A stretch of 45,262 nt of DNA from Verrucomicrobiia bacterium (GCA_030038175.1 JASHPN010000233.1:1-45262); one strand, 5' to 3'. Shown: positions 9,534 through 20,530, counted from the first letter of the stretch. The notes: generated by a model not told the origin, from the letters alone. Translations and numbers: made by a program.

Positions 9534-9917
9534 ATGAGTTTTTACGACCAGTTGAAATTTGACGCGAATGGATTGATTCCGGCGATCATTCAGGAGCAAA
9601 AAACCGGCCGCGTCCTTATGTTTGCGTGGATGAACCGCCAGTCGCTGGAAACCACCATCGCCACGGGCAAAACCCATTTCTGGAGCCGCTCGCGCAAAAA
9701 ATTCTGGATGAAAGGCGAGGAAAGCGGCCACGTACAGGTGGTCAAGGATATCGCGTTTGACTGCGACGGCGACGTGCTGCTGATTCAGGTCGAGCAAACC
9801 GGCGCCGCCTGCCACGAAGGCTACAAATCCTGCTTTTTCCGCTCAGTCGAAAGCGGAAACGCCAAAATCACCGAACCGCAATTGCAGAAGCCGGAGGAGA
9901 TTTATAAGAAGAAGTGA
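9534..9917 (+). CDS. hisI: Phosphoribosyl-AMP cyclohydrolase
   Basis: [68 protein letters not shown]. Confidence 0.96.
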   Translation: MSFYDQLKFDANGLIPAIIQEQKTGRVLMFAWMNRQSLETTIATGKTHFWSRSRKKFWMKGEESGHVQVVKDIAFDCDGDVLLIQVEQTGAACHEGYKSCFFRSVESGNAKITEPQLQKPEEIYKKK

Positions 9918-9919
9918 AA

Positions 9920-10717
9920 TCAAACAGCCTGCCCCTCCGGCATTAATTTCCCGGCGGCGCGAAGCTCTTTCAATTCCTTGATGATGCCGCGCCAGTAGCG
10001 CCGGTCGGCTTGTTGCAAATCGCCGATGCGCCGTTGCAAACCTTCAGTGATCGCACGTTCAATTCCTTCGCCCACGACATCATTGGCAACGATAAGACGG
10101 CCAAATTCCCGGATTTCGTCGGACAAAACATCAGAAGTCAAACGAACCGCCTGGGGGTGCTCCGCAAAAAAAATCGTTAATTCCGGCAAAGTGAAAATGT
10201 TCTGGATGGCCCAACACAGGTCAACGGTGTCCCTGGCGCAATCCGGCTGATCAAACCACGCAAGCGCGAGTTTGCTGATGATGGGATAGTCTTCCAATCT
10301 TTGGGTTTTCTTTAACTCGACGAGTGGTTGAAGGCCGATGGTCGTGATTGCGCCCCATTGAGTTTGCATCGTTCTTGCCGTTGCCGCGGCTGTGGCAAAG
10401 GGTCCGACTCGCGGCGGATTTCCCATAATATCGAGAAACACATTTTCCGCAGCGCCCGGCAAAACAAAATGGAAACCATGCCCGCGTTGAAGGCCGGGAG
10501 CGGTCAAAGCGGGCGTTAGTTTATAATAACGCGCCTGACTTTCGCGCAGTGATTCAATGAAGCGCTCGCAATTTTCCGCATCCGGATTGATCCATAAATC
10601 AATGTCCTCGGAAAAAGTCGCCGCCCCGTAGAGGATCGTGGCCTGCCCACTGATGAGTAAATACTCGACCTTGTGGCGATCAAGGCTTTGGAAAAAGCTT
10701 GCGATCATGCGCTGCAT
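9920..10717 (-). CDS. Nucleotidyltransferase-fold protein (DUF6036/AbiEii-like)
   Basis: KVEYLLISGQATILYGAATFSEDIDLWINP: G-rich loop followed by DxD. Confidence 0.7.
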   Translation of the reverse strand: MQRMIASFFQSLDRHKVEYLLISGQATILYGAATFSEDIDLWINPDAENCERFIESLRESQARYYKLTPALTAPGLQRGHGFHFVLPGAAENVFLDIMGNPPRVGPFATAAATARTMQTQWGAITTIGLQPLVELKKTQRLEDYPIISKLALAWFDQPDCARDTVDLCWAIQNIFTLPELTIFFAEHPQAVRLTSDVLSDEIREFGRLIVANDVVGEGIERAITEGLQRRIGDLQQADRRYWRGIIKELKELRAAGKLMPEGQAV

Positions 10718-10868
10718 TTAGGTCGGGAATTTGTGAACGCATCCGCCAGCTTCGGCGCAAGCGCTCCCCAGGGCTCAAACGCCGCCACTCGACGCCTTTG
10801 AAAGGCGAGTGGACGTCGCGTAATTCATCAAGTCTCCCGCCCGTCTCGCGGATTTGTTTCGGTATCAT
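10680..10868 (-). CDS. Short protein overlapping the start of the nucleotidyltransferase gene
   Basis: 62 aa; contains LSPGERLRRSWRMR; its 3' end overlaps the nucleotidyltransferase start by 38 nt; a paralogous arrangement occurs at 24.0-24.7 kb. Confidence 0.6.
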   Translation of the reverse strand: MIPKQIRETGGRLDELRDVHSPFKGVEWRRLSPGERLRRSWRMRSQIPDLNAAHDRKLFPKP

Positions 10869-11347
10869 TTTTGCCGATGGCAGAACTTAAAACAAAAGGA
10901 AATCCATTGCAACTGGACTGTCAGCCTTCCACAACCGGATTCCACGCCGAGGTCTTCGATTTGAGTCGCGAGATTATAAAAGCTCTCGGCCCTGAGGAAA
11001 TAATTGTCCGTCGGATGACCGATGCCTCGTTCAATGCCGATGAACTCATGCAAACGGGAATGTGTTTCCCGCGTTGCAAAATTGAAATTCCGGCTTCCTC
11101 CCTCTGCATTAAATCCAAGTTTAACCGCCAGCGCTTCAAGCAACGTGGATTTACCGGAGCCATTTTCGCCGACGAAAAACGTCACGGCAGGGTGAAATTC
11201 CAGACGTTCCAAATGCCGGACGGCCGGAATGCAAAATGGATATCGGTCAAAATTTTCAATCCGGCTGCGCTCAAGCCGCATTGCATGCAGAAACGACCGT
11301 CCAATTATCGCATCCATGCCTTTTGCTTTGCTGGCCGGTCGGCTCAT
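10865..11347 (-). pseudogene. AAA ATPase, N-terminal remnant (no Walker B half)
   Basis: VTFFVGENGSGKSTLLEALAVKLGFNAEGGSRNFNF..YFLRAESFYNLATQIEDLGVESG then divergent tail and stop; Walker A present, no signature or Walker B region. Confidence 0.7.
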
Positions 11348-11406
11348 CCAGAACCACAGTTAATCGCGACTTGAGCCTGTGGTCAAATCGGTTAAATTGG
11401 AGGAGC

Positions 11407-11631
11407 ATGAAAGTCGCTTTGCCCCAAAACTTGGAAAATTACGTGGCTGACCTCGTGAATACCAGCGGATACAAAGGTCCGGATGAGGTCGTCTTAGAAG
11501 CACTGCGAGAACATCAACTGCGGCGCCAGGGCCGAAGCATGGAGATGACGCCCGAGTTGGAGCAACTACTGGACGAGGGTTTGAAAAATCTGGATCAGGC
11601 CAAAACGACGGACCAACTGCGACGTGGATGA
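11407..11631 (+). CDS. ParD-like antitoxin (type II TA)
   Basis: MKVALPQNLENYVADLVNTSGYKGPDEVVLEALREHQLRR; ATGA overlap with downstream toxin. Confidence 0.82.
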   Translation: MKVALPQNLENYVADLVNTSGYKGPDEVVLEALREHQLRRQGRSMEMTPELEQLLDEGLKNLDQAKTTDQLRRG

Positions 11632-11957
11632 TCCGCGCATTATTCAGTCCCACCGCCGAACGCGACTTGACTGAAATTGTTAATTTCATTGCCGGGGACA
11701 TCCCGCACGCAGGAGAACAGGTCCGTCTAAAAATCCTCGATACCGCCGATCTTTTCGCGCAATATCCTGAATTGGGACAACGCATCCGCCACGCATCCGA
11801 GCGTCATGCAAAAATCCGCTGGCACGCCGTTCCATGATTCCGCAACTACCTGATTTTCTATCAGCCATTTCAGAAAACCGTCATGGTGATCCGTGTCCTT
11901 CACGCGGCTCAGGATTGGACCCGGTTTTTCCCAATTTCAAAGCGCCCACGAATGTAA
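11628..11957 (+). pseudogene. ParE-like toxin interrupted by in-frame UGA (11835-11837)
   Basis: MIRALFSPTAERDLTEIVNFIAGDIPHAGEQVRLKILDTADLFAQYPELGQRIRHASERHAKIRWHAVP*FRNYLIFYQPFQKTVMVIRVLHAAQDWTRFFPISKRPRM in one frame. Confidence 0.85.
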
Positions 11958-11997
11958 CGGAGAGGCACCAGTAACGGCTAGTAGCGGAGAGGCGCCT
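11954..11997. repeat. Short direct repeat gtaacggagaggcacca / gtagcggagaggcgcct
   Basis: 11954-11970 and 11981-11997, 3 mismatches in 17. Confidence 0.5.
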
Positions 11998-12046
11998 TGC
12001 ATTTCGCCCGCGCTGTATTACTATAATCTCCCTTTGAATTGAAATT

Positions 12047-13189
12047 ATGGAATTAAACAATGATGAAATCCGCCGTTACTCGAGGCATTTGATTCTGCCC
12101 GAAGTCGGTTTGAGTGGCCAAAAACGCATCAAGGCCGCCAGCGTCCTGTGCATCGGCGCGGGAGGGCTCGGCTCGCCCATCGCCATGTATTTGGCCGCCG
12201 CCGGCGTCGGCAAGATCGGCATTGTGGATTTCGATGTCGTGGACTATTCCAATCTGCAACGGCAAATCCTGCATACGGACGCGGATGTGGGCCGGCCCAA
12301 GGCACAGTCCGCCAAAGAAAGCATTCAGGGCATCAATCCCCACTGCGAAGTCGTCATCCATAATACCCGCATTTCGTCCGAGAACGCGCTCGACCTCATC
12401 CGGCCCTATGACATTGTCGTGGACGGCACGGATAATTTTCCGACGCGTTACCTGACCAATGACGCCTGTGTCCTGTTAAAGAAACCGAATGTCTATGGTT
12501 CGATCTTTCGATTTGAGGGCCAGGCGAGCGTCTTTGCGCCGCACCTGGGCGGGCCTTGTTACCGGTGCCTTTATCCGGAACCGCCCCCGCCGGGCATGGT
12601 CCCCAGTTGCGCCGAAGGCGGCGTGTTGGGCGTGCTTCCCGGCATCGTCGGCTGCATCCAGACCACGGAAATTCTGAAGCTCGCCCTGGGCAAAGGGAGT
12701 TTGCTGGTCGGCCGGTTGCTGCTGTTTAACGCGCTGGATATGAAGTTTCGCGAACTGAAATTGCGCAAGGATCCGCAATGTCCCATTTGCGGCGAGCATC
12801 CGACGATCAAGGAATTGATTGATTACGAGACCTTCTGCGGCATCGAACCCCCGAAACCTCAGGGCAATCCGGACGAAGTCACGGTGCAGGAAATGAAACG
12901 CGCGCTCGACGACCCCTCGCTGGGGATCAAGGTGGTTGATGTGCGCGAGGAATTTGAATATGAAATCGCGCGGGTTGACGGCGTGCCGCTGCTGCCGATG
13001 AGCCAGCTCGTGCGGCGGTTTACCGAACTGGATCCCAACACCCATTATTATATGTTTTGCAAGGTGGGCGCGCGCTCGAGGGATGCCGTCGGATTTTTGC
13101 GCGAGCAGGGATTCAAATACGTGAATAACGTCAAAGGCGGCATTGACGCCTGGTCAGCCGAAATTGACCCGACGATTCCGAGGTACTGA
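12047..13189 (+). CDS. moeB: ThiF/MoeB adenylyltransferase with C-terminal rhodanese domain (MoeZ/MoeBR type)
   Basis: RYSRHLILPEVGLSGQKRIKAASVLCIGAGGLGSPIAMYLAAAGVGKIGIVDFDVVDYSNLQRQILH; C-term VVDVREEFEYEIARVDG..YYMFCKVGARSRDAVGFLREQGF. Confidence 0.95.
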   Translation: MELNNDEIRRYSRHLILPEVGLSGQKRIKAASVLCIGAGGLGSPIAMYLAAAGVGKIGIVDFDVVDYSNLQRQILHTDADVGRPKAQSAKESIQGINPHCEVVIHNTRISSENALDLIRPYDIVVDGTDNFPTRYLTNDACVLLKKPNVYGSIFRFEGQASVFAPHLGGPCYRCLYPEPPPPGMVPSCAEGGVLGVLPGIVGCIQTTEILKLALGKGSLLVGRLLLFNALDMKFRELKLRKDPQCPICGEHPTIKELIDYETFCGIEPPKPQGNPDEVTVQEMKRALDDPSLGIKVVDVREEFEYEIARVDGVPLLPMSQLVRRFTELDPNTHYYMFCKVGARSRDAVGFLREQGFKYVNNVKGGIDAWSAEIDPTIPRY

Positions 13190-13251
13190 TTTTGAATGCG
13201 ACCGCAGCCCCAGGCGTTGACCAATCGCTAAGAAGCATTTAGACTGGAAAT

Positions 13252-13458
13252 ATGAGTTTTGCGACATTAGTTGAAAACGGTCGGAATTGCTTGACGGAGC
13301 AAAAAGAAGAATTGAAGTTTCTCCTGGATCGCGAATTGATTGAGACACGACGGCGCGAAATAAAGGAAAATGGACGCCGCGGAATGGAGGAAATGAAACG
13401 CAGAAAACTGAAGTTTTCCAGTTCCATTCGTGAGCTGAAAAAAATGCTGGCCGAATGA
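13252..13458 (+). CDS. Putative type II antitoxin (68 aa)
   Basis: Small charged protein; ATGA overlap with downstream RelE/YafQ-like toxin frame. Confidence 0.55.
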   Translation: MSFATLVENGRNCLTEQKEELKFLLDRELIETRRREIKENGRRGMEEMKRRKLKFSSSIRELKKMLAE

Positions 13459-13725
13459 CTGAAGTTGCGTTCAGTTTTTCTTTCAAGCGCGCTTTCAAAA
13501 AGAGAATTGGCGGCCAAAAAGAATCGGAGAAAGCATTCTGGAAACGTGTGGAAATATTCCGAAACAACCCATTTGATCCGGTTTTACGAACCCACAAACT
13601 TTCCAGGGGAACTGCGCAGTTATTGGAGCTTTACAGTTCAGTATGACACGCGAGTCATTTTTCAGTTTGCTTCAAGGGAACGGGTGGTGTTCCTTGATAT
13701 TGGCACTCACGATGAAGTCTATTGA
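13455..13725 (+). pseudogene. RelE/YafQ-superfamily toxin with 1-nt frameshift near 13602-13609
   Basis: Frame 1 ..KAFWKRVEIFRNNPFDPVLRTHKLS joined to frame 2 GELRSYWSFTVQYDTRVIFQFASRERVVFLDIGTHDEVY; removing one base restores a full domain. Confidence 0.85.
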
Positions 13726-13758
13726 ACATTCTTCGCGCCTTTGCGTTAAATTGCCGCT

Positions 13759-14232
13759 ATGACCGATGATTTGCAGAAACGCATTCAGGCCGCGCTCGCC
13801 AATCCCCAAAATATGGGCGAGTTGGCCGATGCCGATGCCGTCGGGACCGTCGGCAACGCGGATTGCGGCGAGATGCTGCGGCTGTGGGTGAAGTTCAAGG
13901 AACAGAACGGGAAAAAGGTCATTGACCGGGCCACCTTTCAGTCATTCGGCTGCGAAACGGCCATTGCCGTCGCCAGCCTGGCCACGGAATTGATTCGCGG
14001 CAAGACCGCCGGGGAAGCGCTCGCGCTCAAAACGGAAGAACTGGCCGGCGAACTTGGGCCCCTGCCGCCCATGAAAATCCATTGCGCCCAGCTCGTGGAA
14101 GGCGCATTGCGTTCGGCGCTCGAACCTTCGGCGGAAAAGAAGGACAGCAGCCCTGCGGCGGCCACCGGCTCAACTTTACTCGATAGCTTTTCAAAGCCCA
14201 AAGAAGGCATCAAACTCACCTTTTTGGATTAG
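13759..14232 (+). CDS. NifU/IscU-like Fe-S cluster scaffold protein
   Basis: GNADCGEMLRLWVKFKEQNGKKVIDRATFQSFGCETAIAVASLATELIRGKTAGEAL..KIHCAQLVEGAL; three conserved Cys. Confidence 0.9.
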   Translation: MTDDLQKRIQAALANPQNMGELADADAVGTVGNADCGEMLRLWVKFKEQNGKKVIDRATFQSFGCETAIAVASLATELIRGKTAGEALALKTEELAGELGPLPPMKIHCAQLVEGALRSALEPSAEKKDSSPAAATGSTLLDSFSKPKEGIKLTFLD

Positions 14233-14298
14233 AGCATTTTCAGTTTCCAGGCATTTCTTCTTTTGCTATGATATCCGCAATTTAGAAAGGATTGCGTT

Positions 14299-14688
14299 AT
14301 GAAAATCATTCAGGAGTTCAAGGCCTTTGCGATGCGCGGAAACGTCTTCGACCTCGCCATCGGGGTCATTATCGGCGCCGCCTTTGGCAAAATTGTCAGC
14401 GCGCTTTCCGACAATATCCTGATGCCGATCCTCGGCGCGCTCACCAGCAACGTGAATTTCAGCGAGTTGGCCTGGAAAATCAAACCGCCGGGCGGCGCAA
14501 AGGAAATTGATATCGGATACGGAACCTTCGTCAACGCCGTCATCCAATTTATCATTCTGGCATTTTGTATTTTTCTTCTCGTCAAAGGCATGAATCTTTT
14601 GATTAAAAAACAGGAAGCCGCGCCGCCGCCGCCCTCCAACGAAGAAAAACTCCTCACTGAGATTCGGGATTTGCTGAAAAACCGGTAG
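14299..14688 (+). CDS. mscL: Large-conductance mechanosensitive channel
   Basis: [48 protein letters not shown]. Confidence 0.97.
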   Translation: MKIIQEFKAFAMRGNVFDLAIGVIIGAAFGKIVSALSDNILMPILGALTSNVNFSELAWKIKPPGGAKEIDIGYGTFVNAVIQFIILAFCIFLLVKGMNLLIKKQEAAPPPPSNEEKLLTEIRDLLKNR

Positions 14689-14775
14689 TAACTTCGTTTT
14701 TCCCACAAATCGTGGACATTGGGCCGCGGAAAGAAGCTGATTTTTGGCACAGATTTCGCTCATTCGACAGCTTAA

Positions 14776-15420
14776 GTGAACCCATCGGTGCCATTTTCGA
14801 TCACGCCGGACGCCGCCGATTTTCTGCGGGGCCGCCTTAATGAACTGCCGGCAGGAGCAAAACCGGTGCTTTTGCTCACATCCATGCAATGTGATCCTTT
14901 AGTGCCGACGGCTTGGTTTTACAAAGGTCAAAGTTTTGCCGTTGGTTATTTTGACTCCGCCGAAAAATCGGACATCCCATGCGTTGACTCCAAATTATTC
15001 GGCCAACCGGTCTCGATTGCCGTGGATGCTTTGGAGAAACTCTCCGGCCAGACCTTGAGCCTGCGTCGAGTGAAGTCCAGCTATGGTATCTTTCCATCCG
15101 CAAGAAATGTTTTGGTCGCCACACCTGCCTCCGAAATGCCGCAATCCCGCCAGGAAGAACCTTCTTTGAAGAAGCGTTGGTGGATCTTTTTAGGTCTTCC
15201 GGCCTCGGTCATAGGTGGTTCGATTCTCATCCTGAATCACTTCGTTCATTCCGACGAGGCAATCGCCTGCGGATCCGTTGTCGTAGTGATGTTGGCATTT
15301 GGAATCAGCTTGTATCTGTGCGGCCGCATGCCCCGGCGGTTTGTTTTCGTGGGCGGCGCGCTTGGCTGGACGCTTACAGCCGTCCTGGCTCTGTGGTTCG
15401 TCAAAGTCCATGGCCCCTGA
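14776..15420 (+). CDS. Hypothetical protein: HesB/IscA-like N-terminal region and C-terminal transmembrane segments
   Basis: FSITPDAADFLRGRLNELPAGAKPVLLL..; hydrophobic C-term WWIFLGLPASVIGGSILIL.. and two further segments. Confidence 0.55.
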   Translation: MNPSVPFSITPDAADFLRGRLNELPAGAKPVLLLTSMQCDPLVPTAWFYKGQSFAVGYFDSAEKSDIPCVDSKLFGQPVSIAVDALEKLSGQTLSLRRVKSSYGIFPSARNVLVATPASEMPQSRQEEPSLKKRWWIFLGLPASVIGGSILILNHFVHSDEAIACGSVVVVMLAFGISLYLCGRMPRRFVFVGGALGWTLTAVLALWFVKVHGP

Positions 15421-15637
15421 TTTAATTGGCCGATTTCCCTTGCCTTTCGGCCTGATTTCCCCTATCTTACAAACTGCCTGAACACCGCGTGTGCGGATGT
15501 TCATTGAGGCTGAGAAAAAAAAGTTAACAAACAACCTAACCTTCAACCTCCGTTGCCACGGATGTCTGGTTTAGGCAATGGAGCCTTCAGGTTCCGCGTT
15601 CGCGGACCCAAAAGTCTCCCGCAGTTCAAATATTATT

Positions 15638-17308
<1,671 letters not shown>

Positions 17309-17329
17309 CCATAATATCGAAATTCACGA

Positions 17330-17362
17330 ACGGGCGGACCGGCAACAGTCCGCCCGTTTTTT
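17330..17362 (+). terminator. Rho-independent terminator after rpsA
   Basis: acgggcggac-cggcaaca-gtccgcccgt followed by T-run. Confidence 0.92.
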
Positions 17363-17665
17363 CTTTGTGTGACTTTCCCGAGTCGCCTCCCCGCATTTCG
17401 TCGAAAATCAAACCACCTCCCGATCAATACTATCGGAAAAACGGACACACGTCTCTCGCTTCCTCAAACCAACGTCCAAAAATTCGAAATAGCCTCATCG
17501 TTCGGCGCGGTCCAGGGACGGTTCTGGGATATTTTGTCGCATTTAAAGTTGGACAGAATTGTCCTGCTATAGGTCACAGGCACTGGTCAAACGACGATTG
17601 GCCCGCTTCAAAAAACCTTTGGTTATATTGGCATCGGCTATGCTTATGGCTGGCTCATTGAAAAC

Positions 17666-18145
17666 ATGAGCGCTCAGAACCCTTTTCAGATTCCGTCCTG
17701 TTTTAAGATGGACATCGAGCATCGCCGCCGGGAACGATTTAAAAAAACGGTCGTCACCGCCGTCATCGTCAGCGTTGCCGTAGTCGTTGGCCTGTTAATT
17801 GAAGGATGCGTGAGCGAACGATCGGCAACCACCCCCGACCAGGAAACCGCCCGGATACCCGCTTCGCGAGCAGTGCCGCAGCAACAGGAGCCGGCCAAAG
17901 AGCCGTCCATGATCTCTCAGAAAACACTCGCCGTTCAACCATGTCCTGTTGCAACGGCTCCTCCCGCCACGCCGGTTTCATCTCCCCACGTGACCGGCGC
18001 GGCGATTTATCTTGTCAAAGCCGGCGATACGCTTTCGCACATTGCCAGAATCCATGGCACGACCGTTAAAGCGCTGAAACTTGCCAATAATCTATCGGGC
18101 GATAAAATCGCCGTGGGCCAGCACTTGAAAATCCCTTCGGCGTAA
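17666..18145 (+). CDS. LysM-domain (lipo)protein
   Basis: IYLVKAGDTLSHIARIHGTTVKALKLANNLSGDKIAVGQHLKIPSA; N-terminal TM then IEGC lipobox-like. Confidence 0.82.
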   Translation: MSAQNPFQIPSCFKMDIEHRRRERFKKTVVTAVIVSVAVVVGLLIEGCVSERSATTPDQETARIPASRAVPQQQEPAKEPSMISQKTLAVQPCPVATAPPATPVSSPHVTGAAIYLVKAGDTLSHIARIHGTTVKALKLANNLSGDKIAVGQHLKIPSA

Positions 18146-18162
18146 GCCATACCTCCTGAAAA

Positions 18163-18238
18163 TGGAGCCAACGACTGGACTTGAACCAGCGACCCGCGCT
18201 TTACGAAAGCGCTGCTCTACCAACTGAGCTACGTTGGC
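18163..18238 (-). tRNA. tRNA-Thr (anticodon CGU), CCA encoded
   Basis: rc: GCCAACGTAGCTCAGTTGGTAGAGCAGCGCTTTCGTAAAGCGCGGGTCGCTGGTTCAAGTCCAGTCGTTGGCTCCA; full cloverleaf, anticodon loop TTCGTAA. Confidence 0.96.
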
Positions 18239-18445
18239 GACATTTCTTTGGGGAGCGCCCGCGCCTCCGTGTGCAACGGTTCGCGCCCCGCGAACCAGTC
18301 AGAAACGCCAGACAGTATTATATCCTTTCAAATTGAACCGGCAAGCCGTTTCCTTCCACCCGGCGTTCGTCCATCGGTCCCAGCCTCGCCTTGTTCCCCC
18401 ATTTTGCCTCTTGAATTATTGAATTTGCCCCCAATAATTCCCGCC

Positions 18446-19348
18446 ATGTCAAATTCACAAAACCAAACTGTCCTCCAACTCGAACTGCCCGGCATCAAAA
18501 AGATCAAAAGCGGCAAGGTCCGCGAAGTCTTTGATCTCGGCAACAGTTTCCTCTTCGTCGCCAGCGACCGCATTTCCGCCTTCGACGTCATCATGCCCAA
18601 CGGCATTCCGCGCAAAGGCGAGGTGCTCACCCAAATCTCTTATTTTTGGTTTGCTCAAACCGAATCGTTTCAGCCCAACCACCTGATCTCAAAAGCCGGC
18701 GATCCACTGCCCAAAAATTTGCAACCTTTTGCCGATAAAATCGGGCGCCGTTCGATGATCGTCAAAAAGTGCAAACCCCTCGCGATTGAATGCGTCGTGC
18801 GCGGCTACCTCGCGGGCAGCGGCTGGAAGGAATACCAGAAAACTCAAACCGTCTGCGGCATTAAACTCGCGGCCGGTCTGAAAGAATCTTCCGAACTGCC
18901 CGAACCGATTTTCACGCCCGCCACCAAGGCGGAAACCGGCCACGACGAAAATATTTCCTTCGAGGAAGCGAAGAAAATTACCGGCGATTCCATCGCGGAA
19001 CAGGCCCGCGCCGCCAGCCTCAAGATTTACAATACTGCGCGCGATTACGCCCGCAAACGCGGCATCATCATCGCGGACACTAAATTTGAATTTGGCCTGG
19101 ACGACTCCGGCAAACTGATCCTGATTGACGAAGTGCTCACCCCCGACTCTTCACGATTCTGGCCCGCCGATCAATACGCCCCGGGCAAAGGCCAGCCCAG
19201 CTTCGACAAGCAATTTGTCCGCGATTACCTGGAAACGCTCGATTGGGACAAATCCCCGCCCGGACCCAAACTGCCCGACGATGTCGTTGCGAAAACGACG
19301 GCCAAATATCTCGACGCCTACGAGCGCCTGACCGGGAAAAAATTATAA
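18446..19348 (+). CDS. purC: SAICAR synthase
   Basis: KIKSGKVREVFDLGNSFLFVASDRISAFDVIMPNGIPRKGEVLTQIS..ECVVRGYLAGSGWKEYQ; DEVLTPDSSRFWP. Confidence 0.97.
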   Translation: MSNSQNQTVLQLELPGIKKIKSGKVREVFDLGNSFLFVASDRISAFDVIMPNGIPRKGEVLTQISYFWFAQTESFQPNHLISKAGDPLPKNLQPFADKIGRRSMIVKKCKPLAIECVVRGYLAGSGWKEYQKTQTVCGIKLAAGLKESSELPEPIFTPATKAETGHDENISFEEAKKITGDSIAEQARAASLKIYNTARDYARKRGIIIADTKFEFGLDDSGKLILIDEVLTPDSSRFWPADQYAPGKGQPSFDKQFVRDYLETLDWDKSPPGPKLPDDVVAKTTAKYLDAYERLTGKKL

Positions 19349-19466
19349 AAGATTTGCGGCAAATGGCGCGACCACGAACGCTGGGCCATTTTAGCGAGAG
19401 ACTGGCGGGAGACAGGCGTAACGCTTTCGTGAACAGATCTCTTGCGCACTGTGGTAAAGTGGTCTT

Positions 19467-20528
19467 GTGCAAGCCGAACAGCTCATTGCCGCCCATCGCG
19501 GCGCGCCGGAGAATCCCGCGAACCGGTTCGAGAAAATCCATCTGGAACCGGATGCGGAATGGAATCCGGCCGAAGAAGGCCTGCCGCGCACGCAATTCCT
19601 CGTTGACCACAGCAAAACCGCGATTGCTTATAATGACAGTCCGGACATCGGCTTCAACGCGAGCTTGAATCCTTACCGCGGCTGCGAGCACGGTTGCATT
19701 TACTGTTACGCGCGCCCCACGCATGAATATCTCGGCTTTTCCTCGGGACTGGATTTTGAAACCAAAATCATGGTCAAACTCAACGCGCCGGAACTGTTGC
19801 GGGCGGAATTGCTGTCGCCCAGGTGGAAGCCCCAGGTCATCGTGATGAGCGGCGTCACCGACTGCTACCAGCCGGTCGAGGCGAAATTCAAATTGACCCG
19901 CCGCTGTCTGGAAACCTTGCTGGAATTTCGCAACCCGGTCGGCATCATCACCAAGAATTTTCTTGTGACGCGGGACCTGGACGTACTTTCGGAATTGGCA
20001 AAACATCATTGTGTGAACGTCTGTCTTTCCGTGACCACGCTGGACGATGACCTGCGGCGGGTCATGGAACCGCGCACCTCGCCGCCGCCGGCGCGCTTAA
20101 ACGCCATTCGCAAACTGGCCACGGCGAATATTCCCGTGAGCGTCAATGTCGCCCCGGTCATTCCCGGTCTGACCGACCACGAAATGCCCTCCATCCTGAA
20201 AGCCGCGCGCGAAGCCGGCGCGCAGTCCGCCGGTTTTACCGTCGTCCGGCTGCCTTACGCGAACGCGCCCCTCTTCGAGAAATGGCTGGAAACCCATTTC
20301 CCGGATCGCAAGGAAAAGGTCCTCAACCGAATCAAATCCATGCGCGGCGGGAAATTATACCATTCACAATGGGGCAGCCGGATGCGCGGAGAAGGCATCT
20401 TCGCGGAACAAATTGAGGCGATGTTTGAGGTCGCCTGTCGAAAGGCCGGTTTTGAGCACAAGCGAAACTACGAACTTTCCACCGCGGCGTTTCGCCGGCC
20501 GGACGGTCCGCAACTTTCGTTGTTTTAA
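19467..20528 (+). CDS. PA0069-family radical SAM protein
   Basis: SLNPYRGCEHGCIYCYARPTHEYLGFSSGLDFETKIMVK: CxxxCxxC cluster motif in family context. Confidence 0.92.
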   Translation: MQAEQLIAAHRGAPENPANRFEKIHLEPDAEWNPAEEGLPRTQFLVDHSKTAIAYNDSPDIGFNASLNPYRGCEHGCIYCYARPTHEYLGFSSGLDFETKIMVKLNAPELLRAELLSPRWKPQVIVMSGVTDCYQPVEAKFKLTRRCLETLLEFRNPVGIITKNFLVTRDLDVLSELAKHHCVNVCLSVTTLDDDLRRVMEPRTSPPPARLNAIRKLATANIPVSVNVAPVIPGLTDHEMPSILKAAREAGAQSAGFTVVRLPYANAPLFEKWLETHFPDRKEKVLNRIKSMRGGKLYHSQWGSRMRGEGIFAEQIEAMFEVACRKAGFEHKRNYELSTAAFRRPDGPQLSLF

Positions 20529-20530
20529 CC

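Noticed and set aside
11997-12027. TTGCAT-N19-TATAAT promoter candidate before moeB
   Set aside because: 19-bp spacer is long; plausible but not strong enough to call
18163-18238. tRNA-Thr as integration site
   Set aside because: No duplicated tRNA 3' end or integrase adjacent was seen
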